A stretch of DNA of 64,000 bases, from the NCBI GenBank assembly GCA_963920665.1, contig OY987263.1:38118547-38182546 (forward strand). Reading direction: 5' to 3'. Below are positions 1-13,137 of this stretch, piece by piece. The position numbers were made by a program, and so were the translations under genes. Within the stretch, counting starts at the first letter, position 1. Every line of letters begins with the position of its first letter. This DNA comes from Straminergon stramineum. Its lineage: Eukaryota > Streptophyta > Bryopsida > Hypnales > Calliergonaceae. The notes beneath the pieces are model-generated. The model was not told the DNA's origin and did no database searches. It saw only the letters and a program-made list of their open reading frames with translations.

Positions 1-2158
1 CGCAAAAATTGCATTGCGGCGAACACAATTTCTACGTTTTCTAACAGAAAAGGAAATTTCTCGTCAACTAAATTTTGTTCAGCTAAATGCTAATTTCTTC
101 TAGAGATGTTACATGATGTTTATTTATATATCTAACAAGAATTACATTAGTTGTTCAAACAAATCCTTAAAAAAAATCTAAATCCAAAATCCAAAATTCA
201 ATGTTTTGAGAACTAATGACCTAATATGTAAAACTATTGTTAAGAAATAAGTGCACAGAGTATAGAATATATTATCTAATTTCAATGTGAAAATTTAGTT
301 TAAATTTCCAAAATTGTGAAGATGTATTATAAAGCACAACTTAGAAAAACAATTCAGTGATGACTTTTACACACGAGTTGTAAAATATGATGTATAGATC
401 ATATTAATACAATAGGTTCACTACTCTATTTTCCAATATTTTTCAATCAAATTTGAAACCAAAAATCCTTTCTAAAATCAATTACAGATTGAATACTTGT
501 AATTTTTGAAAGATTTTTTTTGAAGTTCAAAATACTCAATTCTCATTATGGTTCTTCTTAAAGATTCTTTGTTTATTTATTTATTCAAGTAGTTTTGAAG
601 GGACATTTTTTGAGAAAAAATTATTGTTTGAAGTCAAAGATACTTGAGCCCCTTGAATCTTTAGAGTGTTTGAAAATAAGAGTTTTGAAAATCTATATCA
701 TACAAATGTTAGAGAATTTATATGAAAATCTTTGAATATTAAGATGAATGAAAAAAATAAAGATTTTGAATTCTTCAAGATATTCATTTTCATCTACTCC
801 TTGAAATGTGAACTTTTGGTTCTATAGGAGTTAAAAATCATATCCTAAGTCTTAATCTAGAGAAGACATAAAGGTTTGGCCTCCAAAATTACTTTCTCAA
901 AACCTCTATTTTTAAACACGAATAAAACTATGCAATAGAACCTTTCTACTCTCTTAAATAATAACTTCTCTAAGGTAATATTGATTGCGTGGTCCTAGCC
1001 TAGACCGCATACAAACATCATAAATACAATGACCCTCCCTAATGTAATATAGTTAGCCCAATCCCAACCCTATTCTTTTAGAATATTCTACTAGACTTAT
1101 TTTGTAGAGTTCTTTTTTCAAAAGTTTGACTATTGAATCTTCTTCACTACTATCAACTTCATTTTCAAAGAATTTACTTTAATGATATTGGAATATTTGC
1201 AATTGTCAATTGAAGACCTATTTTTGAAAAAAAATTATTATTCTTGGGGAAAAATGACTATGGGAGAACATATCTCAAAAGTTTCACAAATGTAAAGTAT
1301 TCATTTTTGACCAAATGCTGTTGTAAATAGTTGAGAAAAAAATGCCAATTTTTTCAAGATTGGAGCAATGGATGGTTATTCTAAAAGCCTTGTAATCATT
1401 TTTTGAACATTAGAAAAACATGAATTCCAAGTCACCATGTCCATAACCTATTTGCACTAATTGTTAGTACTTTAATACCCACTCTTCAATTGGTATTACA
1501 AGCACAAATAGGTTTTGGATTTTGGTTGCAAATTGTTCTATGTAGGTGCCTAAGCGTGGTCCATTGTGCCTTCCAAGCAATGGATCTTTCTATATGCCTA
1601 ATTGATGTAAATTGCAAAAGAAACAACTACAAACTTTAAATAAAGCAACCCATGGCCAAACAACCAAACAAAGAGTTCACATATGAAAGTTATCTATCCA
1701 AGATTGTAGATCAAAGTTTTCCATTTCCCAAATGGTAAGAATTGAATTAATTAGAGTTTTAAAAAGAATTTATAGTTAGATGAAGTTTGGCCTATAGAAA
1801 GGCAATTCCAACTCCATCCATGGTTTTCTATAGATTCCATATTTCAATTCAACTTTGGATTTCGGTTATTGGTTAATGATGAAATCTCTTGCCTAAATTC
1901 CAAGCTTGACCTTGGATGGATAAAAATTCCCTACATTCATCCAATATTCACTCCAACTTCATCTATGCTAATTTATAGAATTTAACTCAATTTTAAATGT
2001 AAATTAGTCCTAGATTCTTCTAAACTTCTTCAATATGATTCTAAACTCTAACTACTACTTGATTGTATTTAAAAAATTCTAGATTGACATCTATCTCATT
2101 CTAAAGACTCTATATTTCTATATACTATTTTAAGAATTTTGTAGTTTTTTCCTTACAA
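1..2158. other. AT-rich intergenic stretch, no gene seen
   Basis: Strongly AT-rich sequence with frequent stops in all frames and no long open frame, no recognisable domain and no clear terminal repeats. I see only homopolymer A/T runs and loosely repeated words. It belongs to the same gene-poor domain that continues to about 26 kb. Confidence 0.6.
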
Positions 2159-2388
2159 CATCACAAAGTTTAGAACCTGTGGATTGTCAACAAGTATCAT
2201 GTGGTTATTGTTGTTTCATGGATTAGCACGTTAATATACAATTTATCGCATCATTACGATGCATTATTTTCAATTGAAAGTAATGCATCGTAATGATGTG
2301 ATAAATTATATATTAACATGCTAACCCATGAGACAACGATAACCACATGATAATTGGTGACAACCCATAGGTTCTAAACTTTGTGATG
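2159..2388. repeat. 230-bp foldback palindrome (foldback MITE or hairpin locus)
   Basis: Two 115-bp arms are inverted copies of each other with no gap and no loop; the centre is CAATTG at 2271-2276. The outer ends read CATCACAAAGTTTAGAACC and its reverse complement. I count 11 mismatches per arm, nine of them transitions, so about 90% identity. Symmetry stops abruptly at 2159 and 2388. No convincing target-site duplication is visible beyond a possible AA. A transcript would fold into one long near-perfect hairpin. It could be a foldback-type MITE or a young small-RNA-producing inverted repeat; the sequence alone does not decide. Confidence 0.85.
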
Positions 2389-3133
2389 AAGGTCTAAAAT
2401 CAACTATCCAAAATGCTAAAGCACTAGAAAATTGAACTTCCCTAGTGAAAGTTATAAATAGATGAAGTTTGACCACTAATGAGTACTTCAAAACTTCATC
2501 TGCTAATTACTTCTAACACCACAACTCCTAACACCACAACAAAATCCTTGTACTCCTTCGTGTGTAAGATATTGAATTTCAAAGCTTTTACAAATTCAAA
2601 AATTAGAAAAATAATTTTACTTTTATTCTGTGACAATGGTACATGCCTATAGGGTATACTAGTATAACTTAAAATTAATTTCTACTTAAACTTTTGGACT
2701 TAGATAAATTTCACTACATTTTAAGTTACAATTCTTATTTCCTTTGGATGACTTTTGCTAATTCACATCCAATTTTGTTCCTAAACTTCATCAACTCATA
2801 TTTTGCTCATTTTAAGTCTATTTCCTAAATGTCATATGGTTTTGGAAGGTTTCGAAAGTCCTCTACAAGGATCTAAAATTAAATTTGAAATAAAATCTAT
2901 TTTAAGGGTTTGAATCTAATTTGTAACATTGACTACGGTTTTAGAAAGGGTTGCTATTATGTAAGCCGAGGAGCATGAGCTTATGAGTCTTGAAGACAAT
3001 ACACCTATGATATAGGTGTTTATATTATGGAAACCTTCCATAATTATACTATAACTATTACAAAAATTCTAAACCTTGTAAAGGCCCTTTCAATTTTACT
3101 TTCGGCATCCCCGCGGTGCAAATACAAAACAAC

Positions 3134-3182
<49 letters not shown>

Positions 3183-3985
3183 AAAAATAATATTTTAAAA
3201 TAAAAATAAAATTTCAAGTTGCTAATTTGATGTGGCTCTAGTAGTATCCCATCAGATTTATTATTATTTATTTATTTATTTATATTATTATTTTGTATTG
3301 TAATTGCACCATTGCTATACAGACTCGTAGCCTTTTGCAGGGTTGTAAACCCTTAAATAGGTACTTAGAACTCAAATTTTTATTTTTATTTATGTTATTT
3401 TTTTTAGCATATTTATGTGCAAAAAGACATAAAAAGAGTGTTTGAGTGATATTAGGTAGAAGTCCCTATTAGTATAGTGAGGGATTATCCTAGAAGTACA
3501 GACTACCTAAAATACTCCAATTTCCTACTTCTAGTGCCTAATTGAGAGTTTGAGAGGTTATTTAAGTGATTTTGAGAGAATTTAGGGTTGAAGTGTTAGT
3601 CAATCCTAGTGTTTTGTTCATGCTAAACTAGTCTTATAAATGCATGTGGCAAATTGATTAAGTCTTCATTAGGCCTAGAGAGTTTTATAAAGGTCACCAT
3701 CAAATTCATGGACAATTTGGATTGGAAAATTCTTATTTGCAAATAACTTATAGAATATTGAACCTGAATGCAAATAATGTGAAGGGAGGGCATTAGAGCA
3801 TGAAGAAAGGTGTTTTTAGCTTAAAAGCATGCTAGGAGTCGACATTGAAACCGGTTGTTTCAAGATTCCTCGATACAAGAATGATTTTCCCCTTGGGCGG
3901 AAATTAAAAAGGAATTGTTAATTTTAGCTTTCCTATCAATAGTGCAAAGTGAAATATAATGTTGCGCTTTGGTTTTGGGAGTTTC
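2389..3985. other. AT-rich intergenic stretch with an (AT)n microsatellite
   Basis: No gene seen. It contains one copy of a dispersed repeat (about 2960-3090), an (AT)n microsatellite at about 3138-3181 and an ATTT-type simple repeat near 3260-3290. Confidence 0.55.
2960..3090. repeat. Dispersed repeat family, copy A
   Basis: Shares with the stretch near 14.45-14.6 kb an ordered set of words: a GAGCxTATGAG start, ACACCTAxGATATAGGTGT (a small palindrome), then TATATTATGGAAACCTT and a TATAACTAT segment. The palindromic core CACCTA...TAGGTG also recurs in looser form near 12.55 and 23.0 kb. No coding capacity. Probably a small non-autonomous element; its borders are not resolved. Confidence 0.55.
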
Positions 3986-3988
3986 TTA

Positions 3989-4459
3989 GAGCATCTCCAC
4001 TCTTGACCACCCAAATTGGTATGGGGAACTCTCTATGGCCGGGACCCTAAATGAAAAGGGGCCTTTAGTCGAGTACTCCCCCAACCATACCCGCCCTCCA
4101 ACCCCACTGAAACGACCAATATCTACATTTTCCCTTGATCTTTGGGTCGTTCAATCAATGCACTCTTACTATCTTGTACTATTGGCACTGTTCACTATCT
4201 TGCATTGCTACCACCGCGTGTAGTACTATTTATTGTTTATGATCACGTAGATGGAAAATAGATCACAACAAGAATTCTCTAACAATGATAACGTAGCGTG
4301 AGAAGTGAGCGGGCTCTGGAGGATGGCGGCCAAAGTCATTTTTTTTCCATGGCCGGGGTGCTAAGGCCAAATTGGGCGGGCGCGATGGGGGAGCAAAAGC
4401 TACCTAGGCCCAATGTAGCCCATGTTAGGCCCCTTTCCAGAGCAAGAGTGGAGATGCTT
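3989..4459. mobile_element. Tourist/PIF-Harbinger-like MITE, copy 1
   Basis: A 471-bp element with inverted ends: left GAGCATCTCCACTCTTG, right its complement ending GGAGATGCTT. It is flanked on both sides by the direct trinucleotide TTA (3986-3988 and 4460-4462). TTA/TAA target duplications are the hallmark of PIF/Harbinger and Tourist MITEs. The inverted match extends a few bases past the TTA (AGTTTCT / AGAAACT), perhaps because it landed in a small palindrome. The inside is GC-richer than its surroundings, has no transposase and encodes only spurious short frames. A second family member lies at 13138-13597. Confidence 0.8.
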
Positions 4460-7139
4460 TTAGAAACTATCCAAAAAATTTCGAATATTTTTGAAATAAT
4501 CACAATGTCTCCGTTGGAAGTCAATCGCCTTTTGATATGGTCGTAAATTCCTAGAAATTATCCATGTTGCAGTAAATTCCCATTAAAAATTAGAATAGAG
4601 TTTTGTATGTTGGTAAAGCGTCCTACAAAGTTTGAAGACATTCTGACATTCTCAAGTACCAAAATTTGCAATGATGAGAAACTTTCAAAGAATTTATAAC
4701 AGGGTGGCGGATTGACTAATGTACCAAGAGCTCACGGTATCTGATTAGAGCAATTAAAGGGTCTTTCTTTACTCTTTTAACCATTTAAAGCAACTGTGGC
4801 CAAATAGTTTCTTCAAAAAATGAAAATTCCAAAATTTTGACTTTTGACTTTTCTTTGGAATTATCGGAAGCTGATTTTACGCTTACAAATGGCCCAGGAC
4901 AGAGGGGTAAATGGTCAATTAGACTAATTGGGGTCTTTTGAACTCGATGGCATAGTTTATTTTTGATTATGAGTTGTTTCCTAAAAGATAGAGAGGATCA
5001 ACTCTTAGTTTGACTTTTTAGTTGTAATTTGAGGTAATTAAAAGTTAATTTTGCAATTACCTTTTGGAAAATCAAAGATTGGATTTGGTCAAGATCTCTT
5101 TTCTTGCGTAATAAGCCATCTTTGATCTAAAGAAAGACAATTTAGAAATAACTTTGGATTAATTAGCAAAATATCTAAGTTAATTAGGGTTATTTTCAAA
5201 ATATCTTTGGGAAAAGCTCTTGGATTTGATTTTGTCAAGATTTATTAGCTTAATGGAGAGAGTTTTAGAGGATTCTTCCATTAAATAAAAATTGTTTAGA
5301 AAATACTTTAGGATAGTTTAGCAAATATTTTCTACTAACAACTTATCAGGGAGGGGCCTAGGACAAATATAAGAGGCCCCCCCTTGAGGTTGTCGGTACC
5401 CTCATTCTCATAACCAAACTTTGCTTTCGTTTCTTACATACTATTGGTGTGGTGGGAGCACTAATTGAGGTTGGAATTTGGCCGAATTTCATTCTATCTT
5501 TCCATTTGCGCACTTAGAAGGATAAGTAGGTCCCTTCAAAGTAATTCTATTTGATTTTCTTGAGTTCTAGAGGCTGAATCTCCATTTCTTTTATTTTGTA
5601 TGAGTTTTAGAAGGGATAAACCTCCAAACTCTAATTTGCTTGAAAATTTCTAAGAAACTAACACATTGTGGTATTCGAACAATATTTGGTACTAATATGT
5701 TTAAAGTAGTGAAGCTGGACTTTGTCAAAGTGTGTTAGTCTAGTTCTAGCCCAAAATTCGTTATATAACGAAAATTGGGACTTAATTGTTGAAGTTCGGT
5801 TTAAACACTCTCATATGTACCTCCTTTAGTAGTTAATTCGTGACCATTATTGAAATTTTGAGAAATTAGTGTGTAATGTTCGGTTAAACATTGTCATGTG
5901 TACCTCCTTTAAAGATTAAACTTTCAAAATACTATTATTTATCCATTGACACCATGTATGCTTGGGTCACCCTAGCATGACGAAGTTTTGACTTATAAAA
6001 GTTAAAAAATTGCCTTCGAAAAACTTGGGATAACCCTTGCACAATGGAGCTTTGACCTTATAATAATCAAATTAGATACTTTTCCAAGGTGGTTCTAAGT
6101 ATTTAAGTACTTGAAACCATTAGAGAAACCTTTTTCTTTGTATGCTTGAAAAATGCCCTTGCATGTGGTTGTGATTTGGGTCATTTGATTTCATGAGAGA
6201 GTTAGAAAAAATTATCCAAAATTCTTTAATTTGAGCTCTTGAAAAAATCCTTAGTAGTAGTTAGAAAAAACCCAAAATTTAGATTAGTTTTTCCTTTAGT
6301 TGGAGTTCTTAAAATTATTCCAAAAAAGAGATTCCCAATTAGATTAGAACACTTTAGTTTGTTTAGCTTAAATTTATTCTAAAAATCTCCCAAAATGAGA
6401 TTATTAGTTAGAATTTATGAAGTTAGAAAACCCAACCAAATCTGATAGTGAGTGTTGGATTTTCAGATTATAAAAAGGATCTATTACAAACCAGCACAAC
6501 TAGCACGACGAAACAACGATTGCGAGAACGGATAGAGTCGCGAGACGCCAACTAACTGCTCCTCGCCACGTAGTAGGGTTTCAAGGAATGAGCCAGGGGA
6601 AAGGCTGAATAGAACGAGCCAAAGTCTAATTGAACTTGAATAAATCCAAGGCTTAAATAGAACAACTCCAGAGCTTGATATTGGAAATCCATTACTCAGT
6701 ACACATTGGTTCTCTCTAAAAAAACTCATTAGCAATTAAGCAAAGGCAATGGTAGCCATGTTCAACAATTTTTTTGTTTTTTTACTAAAAAGTTTGCTCA
6801 AAACTCTCACTCTCCTCCATAGCCATAACAAGTTTTCATACTTAGCATCTATTACAAGAAGGAGTAATGAACCAACGATACAAGTGAGAAGAGAATTGAA
6901 GAAAAGAAAATGAGACAAAGAGAAGAATATTTCCAAAAGAAATCCAAGCACAATTAATAAGGTATGAATCTTTTGGATTTGATTTGAAATTATATTCTAA
7001 ATATTCTTTATACTATTCATTAAATGAGCATGGCCTCGTCAGATTCCTGCTAGCTTGGTTGGGTCTCTTACTTGACATGCAGGTGTACGTCCAGTTGGTC
7101 CTTTTTATCCTCCGCAATAACTCCCTACGGTAACTTTGT
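4460..7139. other. AT-rich intergenic stretch, no gene seen
   Basis: No open frame with coding character, no clear inverted ends. A few short direct repeats are visible, for example two related passages near 5800-5830 and 5885-5915 that share a CATxTGTACCTCCTTTA phrase. Confidence 0.5.
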
Positions 7140-7262
7140 AGTGTTTTAACGCAATCATGATGATGAGAAGATCATGCATGGACCATGCGGACATGTTGGA
7201 ACATGGCCTATGACTCCATGGGGGTTATGGGGCATGGAGTATGCATCATGGGATATGTCCTC
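7140..7262. repeat. CATG-rich low-complexity patch
   Basis: An unusually dense run of CATG, ATGG and GCATGG words. Similar patches occur near 10676-10764 and 56040-56205. The 7.1-kb and 56-kb patches are both followed by a GC-richer passage with a GGCTAGG or CTGCTAGGGTTTT phrase, so they may be remnants of one repeat family. No coding sequence. Confidence 0.45.
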
Positions 7263-7731
7263 GCAATTCGCACCACTATCAATGTTTTAGTCTCAAAATC
7301 CACGTTGGATGAATGTGTTGGAGTTCTGTTCTATGTAGCCGTTAGTGTTCAGGGCGGCTAGGATTTTGGCGACTTTAGGGCTAAATTTTTGCTTCTTTTG
7401 AATTAGTTCTCTCAGTTTTGCTTTTGCAATGTAATGATACAGTAGTTTAGAGTAACATGGGAGCTGAATGGTGAGTGCAATTGTGTGTAGGTTGCTGATG
7501 GAATACTTGAAGGAGATGCTGTAGGGTTTAGAGTGTATGTTGGTATGGTGGTTTTAGGTTTAGGAGGTTATAGATTACACTCTATAGTTTAGGAGTGGAA
7601 AATTTGACAAGAAATTTAATTTCAAGGTACGTTCTACTTATGATTGTTGTCGTCTTACGGTTTAGGATTGCATCTTAGAAGCATTGCAAGAAATGTGCAT
7701 TTGAGAGGTTTAGTGTAGTCGCTTAGTTGCC

Positions 7732-9430
7732 ATGGCGGATTTAGAGGATTCACATGCAGGTTCTATTCCATTTTTAGACGTGAATGTAGACTCCACATTG
7801 AATTCTAGAGACACTGTTCATTAGGTCTAATTTTAAAAAGACTAGATCAAAGTGGAACTCTGTTCTATTGAGCTAAAGGTGCAACAACTATCTAGAGGGC
7901 CGATCTAGAGAGTAGACCTGCTGTGGGAGTTGCGGGAGACTCACCTTATTCGCAAAGCACATGGAAGTCGACAAAAAGACCACGTAGTTGCTCAACAGTG
8001 TTTCATCTCGACTGACAAGGTGGATGACTTCATACGGGGGATGGAAAGCACTAGTGGAGGGGTCACCTGCAAGTATGTGAAGATCCGCACACAATAAGGC
8101 AAGAAATCCAAGACTTTCAAGGCTACTACAACTACATCAAAGGAGATCATCTAGTATATGTTTTTTTCCCCTTTGTGTGCTTAAACTCCTTATTGTCTCA
8201 TGATTTGTGTAGACATTGCACTCTTCCTAACTATCCTTGTCTATTTTTGAATCTGCCGCTGCCATTGTCAGTATGGTCCGTAGGATGACAATGGAAAGGT
8301 GAAGGTAGTTAGCTCGTTGTTGTTGCCAAAATAGAGACCGATGCTGAAGGTTGTGTCAACTACAAAGACCGACGTCCACAGAACACTGCACATGTTAGTG
8401 TGAAGGCCAAGAAAAAATGAGATACCAAGAAAGTCACCCTTGTAGACATTGAGGGACTTAAGACCTCTCTATTGAAGCACACGTAGAAGAAGCAAGTGGC
8501 TTCAAACCCTACTTGTAGTGAAAGAAGCACGCTCAGTATTCATGGAGAAGGTCTATAGCCAAGCCTCCAACAAGCGTTCCATGACATTGGGGAACCCGTG
8601 GCTAGTAATACTAAGCTGCCACGTTACAAGAATGTGAATAATATGGAAGGGCTTGCTCCATTCGTAGCTGAAATTGGAGCCTCCCTTTGTAATTTTCTTG
8701 TCTTGAATAGCATTCGCCTAAAGATCAACCTAAACTCACCTACAAAGAATTTGAAGGCAAAAGAACCACCTCCTCCTCCAAGCAAAACTAATATTGTTTC
8801 ACTTGTCGAATCCAAGTCATGCAAGGCTCTACAAAACAAAAAGACAGTTCAGTGCAAGCATAGATAAGCTACCCTAAAGGTGCCCAAAACTCTACCAAAA
8901 AGCCTTTTGAATTTTGATCTCAATGTCGTTCTACCTGATTGGAACTATAAAGAAAATCTGGCACCAATGGGGGACTCGAGACATAAGATTGCTCTCCTTC
9001 AATCCTCTAGAAATTTGAGCCCTTCTTGTGTAGTCCTAATGACTCTTCGAATGGAACACAATGATTCAATTCAAAACACTAGGGTTCAAGAAAACAACCT
9101 CGACATCCAAAACATTGTGACAAAGTAGAACATTGCTAGTGTACTAAACATTGGTCCACTTCTATGCAGTACTGTCCCGTGCAATAGTGCCCCACATTGA
9201 GACACTACTCACATGCAATACAATACAACTTTGTCCTCTGCCTGTGAGCAGTGCAACAGCTCCCATGCAAGGAAACTAGCAAAGAAGCTGCAGGATTCAT
9301 TGAAACAATGGGGAAGGGCATTGAAGTATGGATGTCTAGCATCCTCTAATGTGAAGACTCTTGCCCTCCTACCGCATGTTACTAAGATTTGCATCTTTGA
9401 AGTAGACCATGTAAACCAAGACAGGATTTA
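7732..9430 (+). pseudogene. Decayed coding-like region of unknown origin
   Basis: This block is less AT-rich than its flanks and has codon-like texture. From the ATG at 7732 (context GCCATGGCG) about 30 codons read MADLEDSHAGSIPFLDVNVD and on, before in-frame stops. A second open stretch at about 7912-8095 reads like an ordinary hydrophilic protein, with LWELRETHLIRKAHGS near its start. Further open pieces follow at about 8598-8867 (with a run of prolines), 8880-9128 and 9213-9431. The pieces are broken by stops and frame changes. I do not recognise a domain. It could be an old retroelement gag-like region or a dead gene; confidence is low on everything except its decayed state. Confidence 0.35.
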
Positions 9431-12400
9431 GTGCCATGGGCTATAAAACACTAGTGACCACAATGCATTTTCTATGGCACTTGTTCTCAGAAATCAAGGA
9501 GTTTGTCGTGACACTACTTCAGAACCGCCACACTGTTTCACAAATTATGACGAAACATATTGCGATTGTCATTTCTAAGTGCCCTAAACCCTAAGGAGAA
9601 AGTGGCACAACCTCACCTCTGTAGAAAGCCACAAATTTAAAAGCCAACTACTTGAAGCACGAGATGAAACACTACAAGGAGGGAGATATGTCGAGGATTG
9701 GAACTTGGTACACCCATATCAAGGGATACACAACCGTGTTGAATATCATAGCCAAAGCTCAATTTGAAGCATGCGAGACTTTTGGTTTGGACCTTGGACA
9801 TGGAAAAATACCAAAGTAGGAGCCATTCGGAAGGCCAAGCCAATATTGTTATCTACAAGTCAGAGTTCTACAAAAATAATTATTGGGCGCCATTGTAAAA
9901 ATAGGATGGAATTCATAGACAAGGTTATTTATTATGATGCCAAAGGAAATTCCTTAAAAATTCTCTACCACTACCCCTAAATCCTAAAACATAATACAAA
10001 TGGAAGTCCTACATTTTGAGTTAGATAGATTCAAACCCTAACCAATTTAATATTTCCAATCATACTCTATTTCTTTGCACTTATTTTTTTGTCCAACAAT
10101 GATAGTGAAATATATTTACAATACTATTATGAGGGGGAAAATCTAGAGTGTAGTATTGATAAAACCACTCCACCCAATACCAAAATCCGAAAGCCACAAG
10201 TGCTCCATTTTATGGAAAAAAAAAATGGGGGAAGTAATGTTGGTCCCCCTTTTCCTAAATTCCCTAAACCTTAAAGTGATAGTTGCTTAAATGCTAGGTT
10301 GAAGAAAAAAAAACGGGAGGATAATGTTGGTCTCCCTTCTTCTATAAATTTTTTAAGCACTTTGAATTCAACATGAAAATTTGAAACTTAAGATTACTAG
10401 TGTACTTAAATTGGAGAAAGAATTTTTTGCCCAATTTACTTCCTTTAATCTTTGGACTAACATTCTATGGCATAAACTTTTACCATGATTTTTTCAACAC
10501 ATTTTGAAATCATTCCATGCAAAATCTTATAATTACATGATGGAAAATACAAATATTGTGAACTATAACCCTAATCCAAATAGAATTACAACTAGAGTTC
10601 TAAACTGCAAGATTGCACTTGCCAAACCCTAGCCACCCAAACCCTTATGTTATTCTAAAACACTAGACTAGCAACATCATGCATGCACATGGGGCACGGT
10701 TCATATATGAGAGATGGGGTATGGGGTATACATGCCCATGTTAAGTCTTGGTGATCCCATACATGATGGGTAAGGATCTAAATAGTACCCAAAACACTAT
10801 AGCCAAAACATTATGGAATTACCTTGTGCAATTACTATTAGGTATAAAAGACGTGAGCAGGGATGTCAGTAGGGGACAAACTCTGGCTACGATACGGAAA
10901 ACCAACAATTTGAAGCAATCAACAAGGGCCAAAACATGGCAAGCTCATCAAACACAGAGTGAGTTTTAGTATGCACCGGTTAGACTTTGGCAAAGTTTTG
11001 TTTTATTAGGCCTAAGAAGCCAAGAAGATAAAACAAAAGACCAACTAATATTTTCAAAACAACTAGGAAATTTACATGATAATTAATAATTGAAAATTTC
11101 TATTAGATTTGATTTGATTTAGTAGATTTTATTATATGGGGTAATAAAATTATTCCTAATTAATTAGGAATTGTCTTAAATATAACCAAAATTAATAAAA
11201 TCCCATAACTACTAGTAGGAAAAGCGAATTTAAAACAAAAATACAACAACAAACAAGGATTAATTTCAAATTGCACCATGGACTAGCAAAAATGGATGAG
11301 GAGGGAGTGGGTTACTATGAGATAATTCATCTTGTAGTCCTTAAGGACGGTACAATCAATTCATTCATGGGCAAAGTACATTAAATTCTTCATGTTTTGC
11401 TTTTCAATTTCAAGTTGGTTCAAAAATATACTCAATAGGATGAACCTTAGAAAACTTTGAATAAAATTAGAAAATTAACCTTAAAAAATTTCGAATTAGA
11501 TTTTAATTTAGAAAACAATAAAAAATTTAACCATTTACAATTAGATGAACTTTAATTGAAATTTGGATGAAAAATTGATATTTTTATCCAAAAGAATCAA
11601 ATAAGGGACACTTAGAATCTCGAGAGGATTTAGAAATTTTAAATTAATTAAGAATTCCAATTGTTTGCTTAGATTAAAAGTAATTAATGAATGAAGTTTA
11701 ATTCGTTAAACTTTTAATCAAAATTCATTCATTAATAACTTTTTCATTAGGAATCTAGTGTTTAAGTATTTTACCTTGTTGGAAAGGTAATTCTGAATTT
11801 TCATCTTAAAAACATAAAATCCTAAAAATAGTAATTTTAGAATAGGAAGTTTAATTTAAGATTAGATTAGAAGATAATTAAAAAAAGAATCTTGAAAGAA
11901 TCTTGAAAGAATCATTTAAATTAGAAATCAATTAGAAAATCTTTCAAGGATTCTAGAACCTTTTCTTATTTAAAAAATACTTTAATTTTAAGTGGAAAAA
12001 GGTTTGATGAAGTTTAGTCCTACATTGGATGAAGTTCTTTGATTATTGGTCAAATTAGATTTAGTCTTAGAATTAGCTAATTGACATAGTTAAAATCTCA
12101 ACCCTAAAATTTGGATTTATTTTGATTAGTTTTACTATTTTTAATTGGTAGATGAAGATTGTAAGGTAGTGTAGGGGTCAATATTTCATCTATTCATTTC
12201 TTTCACTAGGAAAGTCAAAATTGAACTTGTTTATTCATTCTGGAAAGGGAAATTTACATTCTATAAGTTAGGTTAGATTGATTTTAGTTTGAATTCATAT
12301 TTTCATTTAGATATTTGACTTAGTTAACCAAAGATCAATAGTTTTAGGATTTACATGATTTGCGTTCAATTAGGATATTACAAACAAAGTGTCCATTGCT

Positions 12401-13134
12401 TGAAAGGTGCGAATTGAACTTAGATTAAAAACACCTTAAGATAATTGATTAAACAAGCTACTAGAACCCATGTTTTAACTTAGAGGGTGGAGTTTAAAAC
12501 AGTCACAAGGGTTTATAATTTTTGTAATGTATATTATAGGTACCTACATAATAGGTGCTTACATTATAAGCACCTTCAATGGTTGTAGGATATCTACTTA
12601 TACATATGCTCAAGGTTCACATGCTCACATTTTCATGCTCACACACCAACATCAAATTGGTTTTAGATTCCTAATTAAAAGACTTGGAAGAAATTAGTGG
12701 AATTGGGCACTTGCACCGAGTGAACATCATCCAAGAGGTGTTTGAAGATGCCTTCAGTGCCCCCTCATTCTCCATCTTGTCCCTTCTTAATTATTTGCTT
12801 ACCACTTAATTTTTAGATTTTTAATACAAGTTGTAGAGTTTAACTCCCAATCTACTTCCTATCTTCTTCTAAATTTTCCTTCTTCTATTTTCTTTCTAAT
12901 TTCCTATTTTTCCTTTTCTACTTTCTTTTTTTTCTATTTTCTATTTCTTTCACCTTCAATGATTGTAATCAACTAGTTGGCTTTGCAAAAGTACAATTAT
13001 TCAAATTCCAAGATGAAATTCAAACAATGCTAATTCCTTATCTCCCTAGCTAGCCTCAAGTCAATATTTGTGAATAGAGTTTTCTAATGGTTGATTGAAA
13101 TCCTCCCTAGATTTCCTCCTAATCTTCTTCTTTT
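9431..13134. other. AT-rich intergenic stretch with small repeats
   Basis: No gene seen. Items visible: a pair of related purine-rich passages ending in TGTTGGTCxCCC at about 10212-10263 and 10297-10350; a CATG-rich patch at 10676-10764; an imperfect hairpin at about 11672-11755 built around ATTAATGAATGAA and its complement; and a diverged copy of the dispersed repeat at about 12525-12660, which shares TAGGATATCTACTTAT with the copy near 14.58 kb. Confidence 0.5.
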
Positions 13135-13137
13135 TTA

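Noticed and set aside
9637..9843. 68-codon minus-strand frame and similar short frames in 9-11 kb
   Set aside because: Lengths and compositions are within chance for this DNA, and no supporting splice sites or domains are visible.
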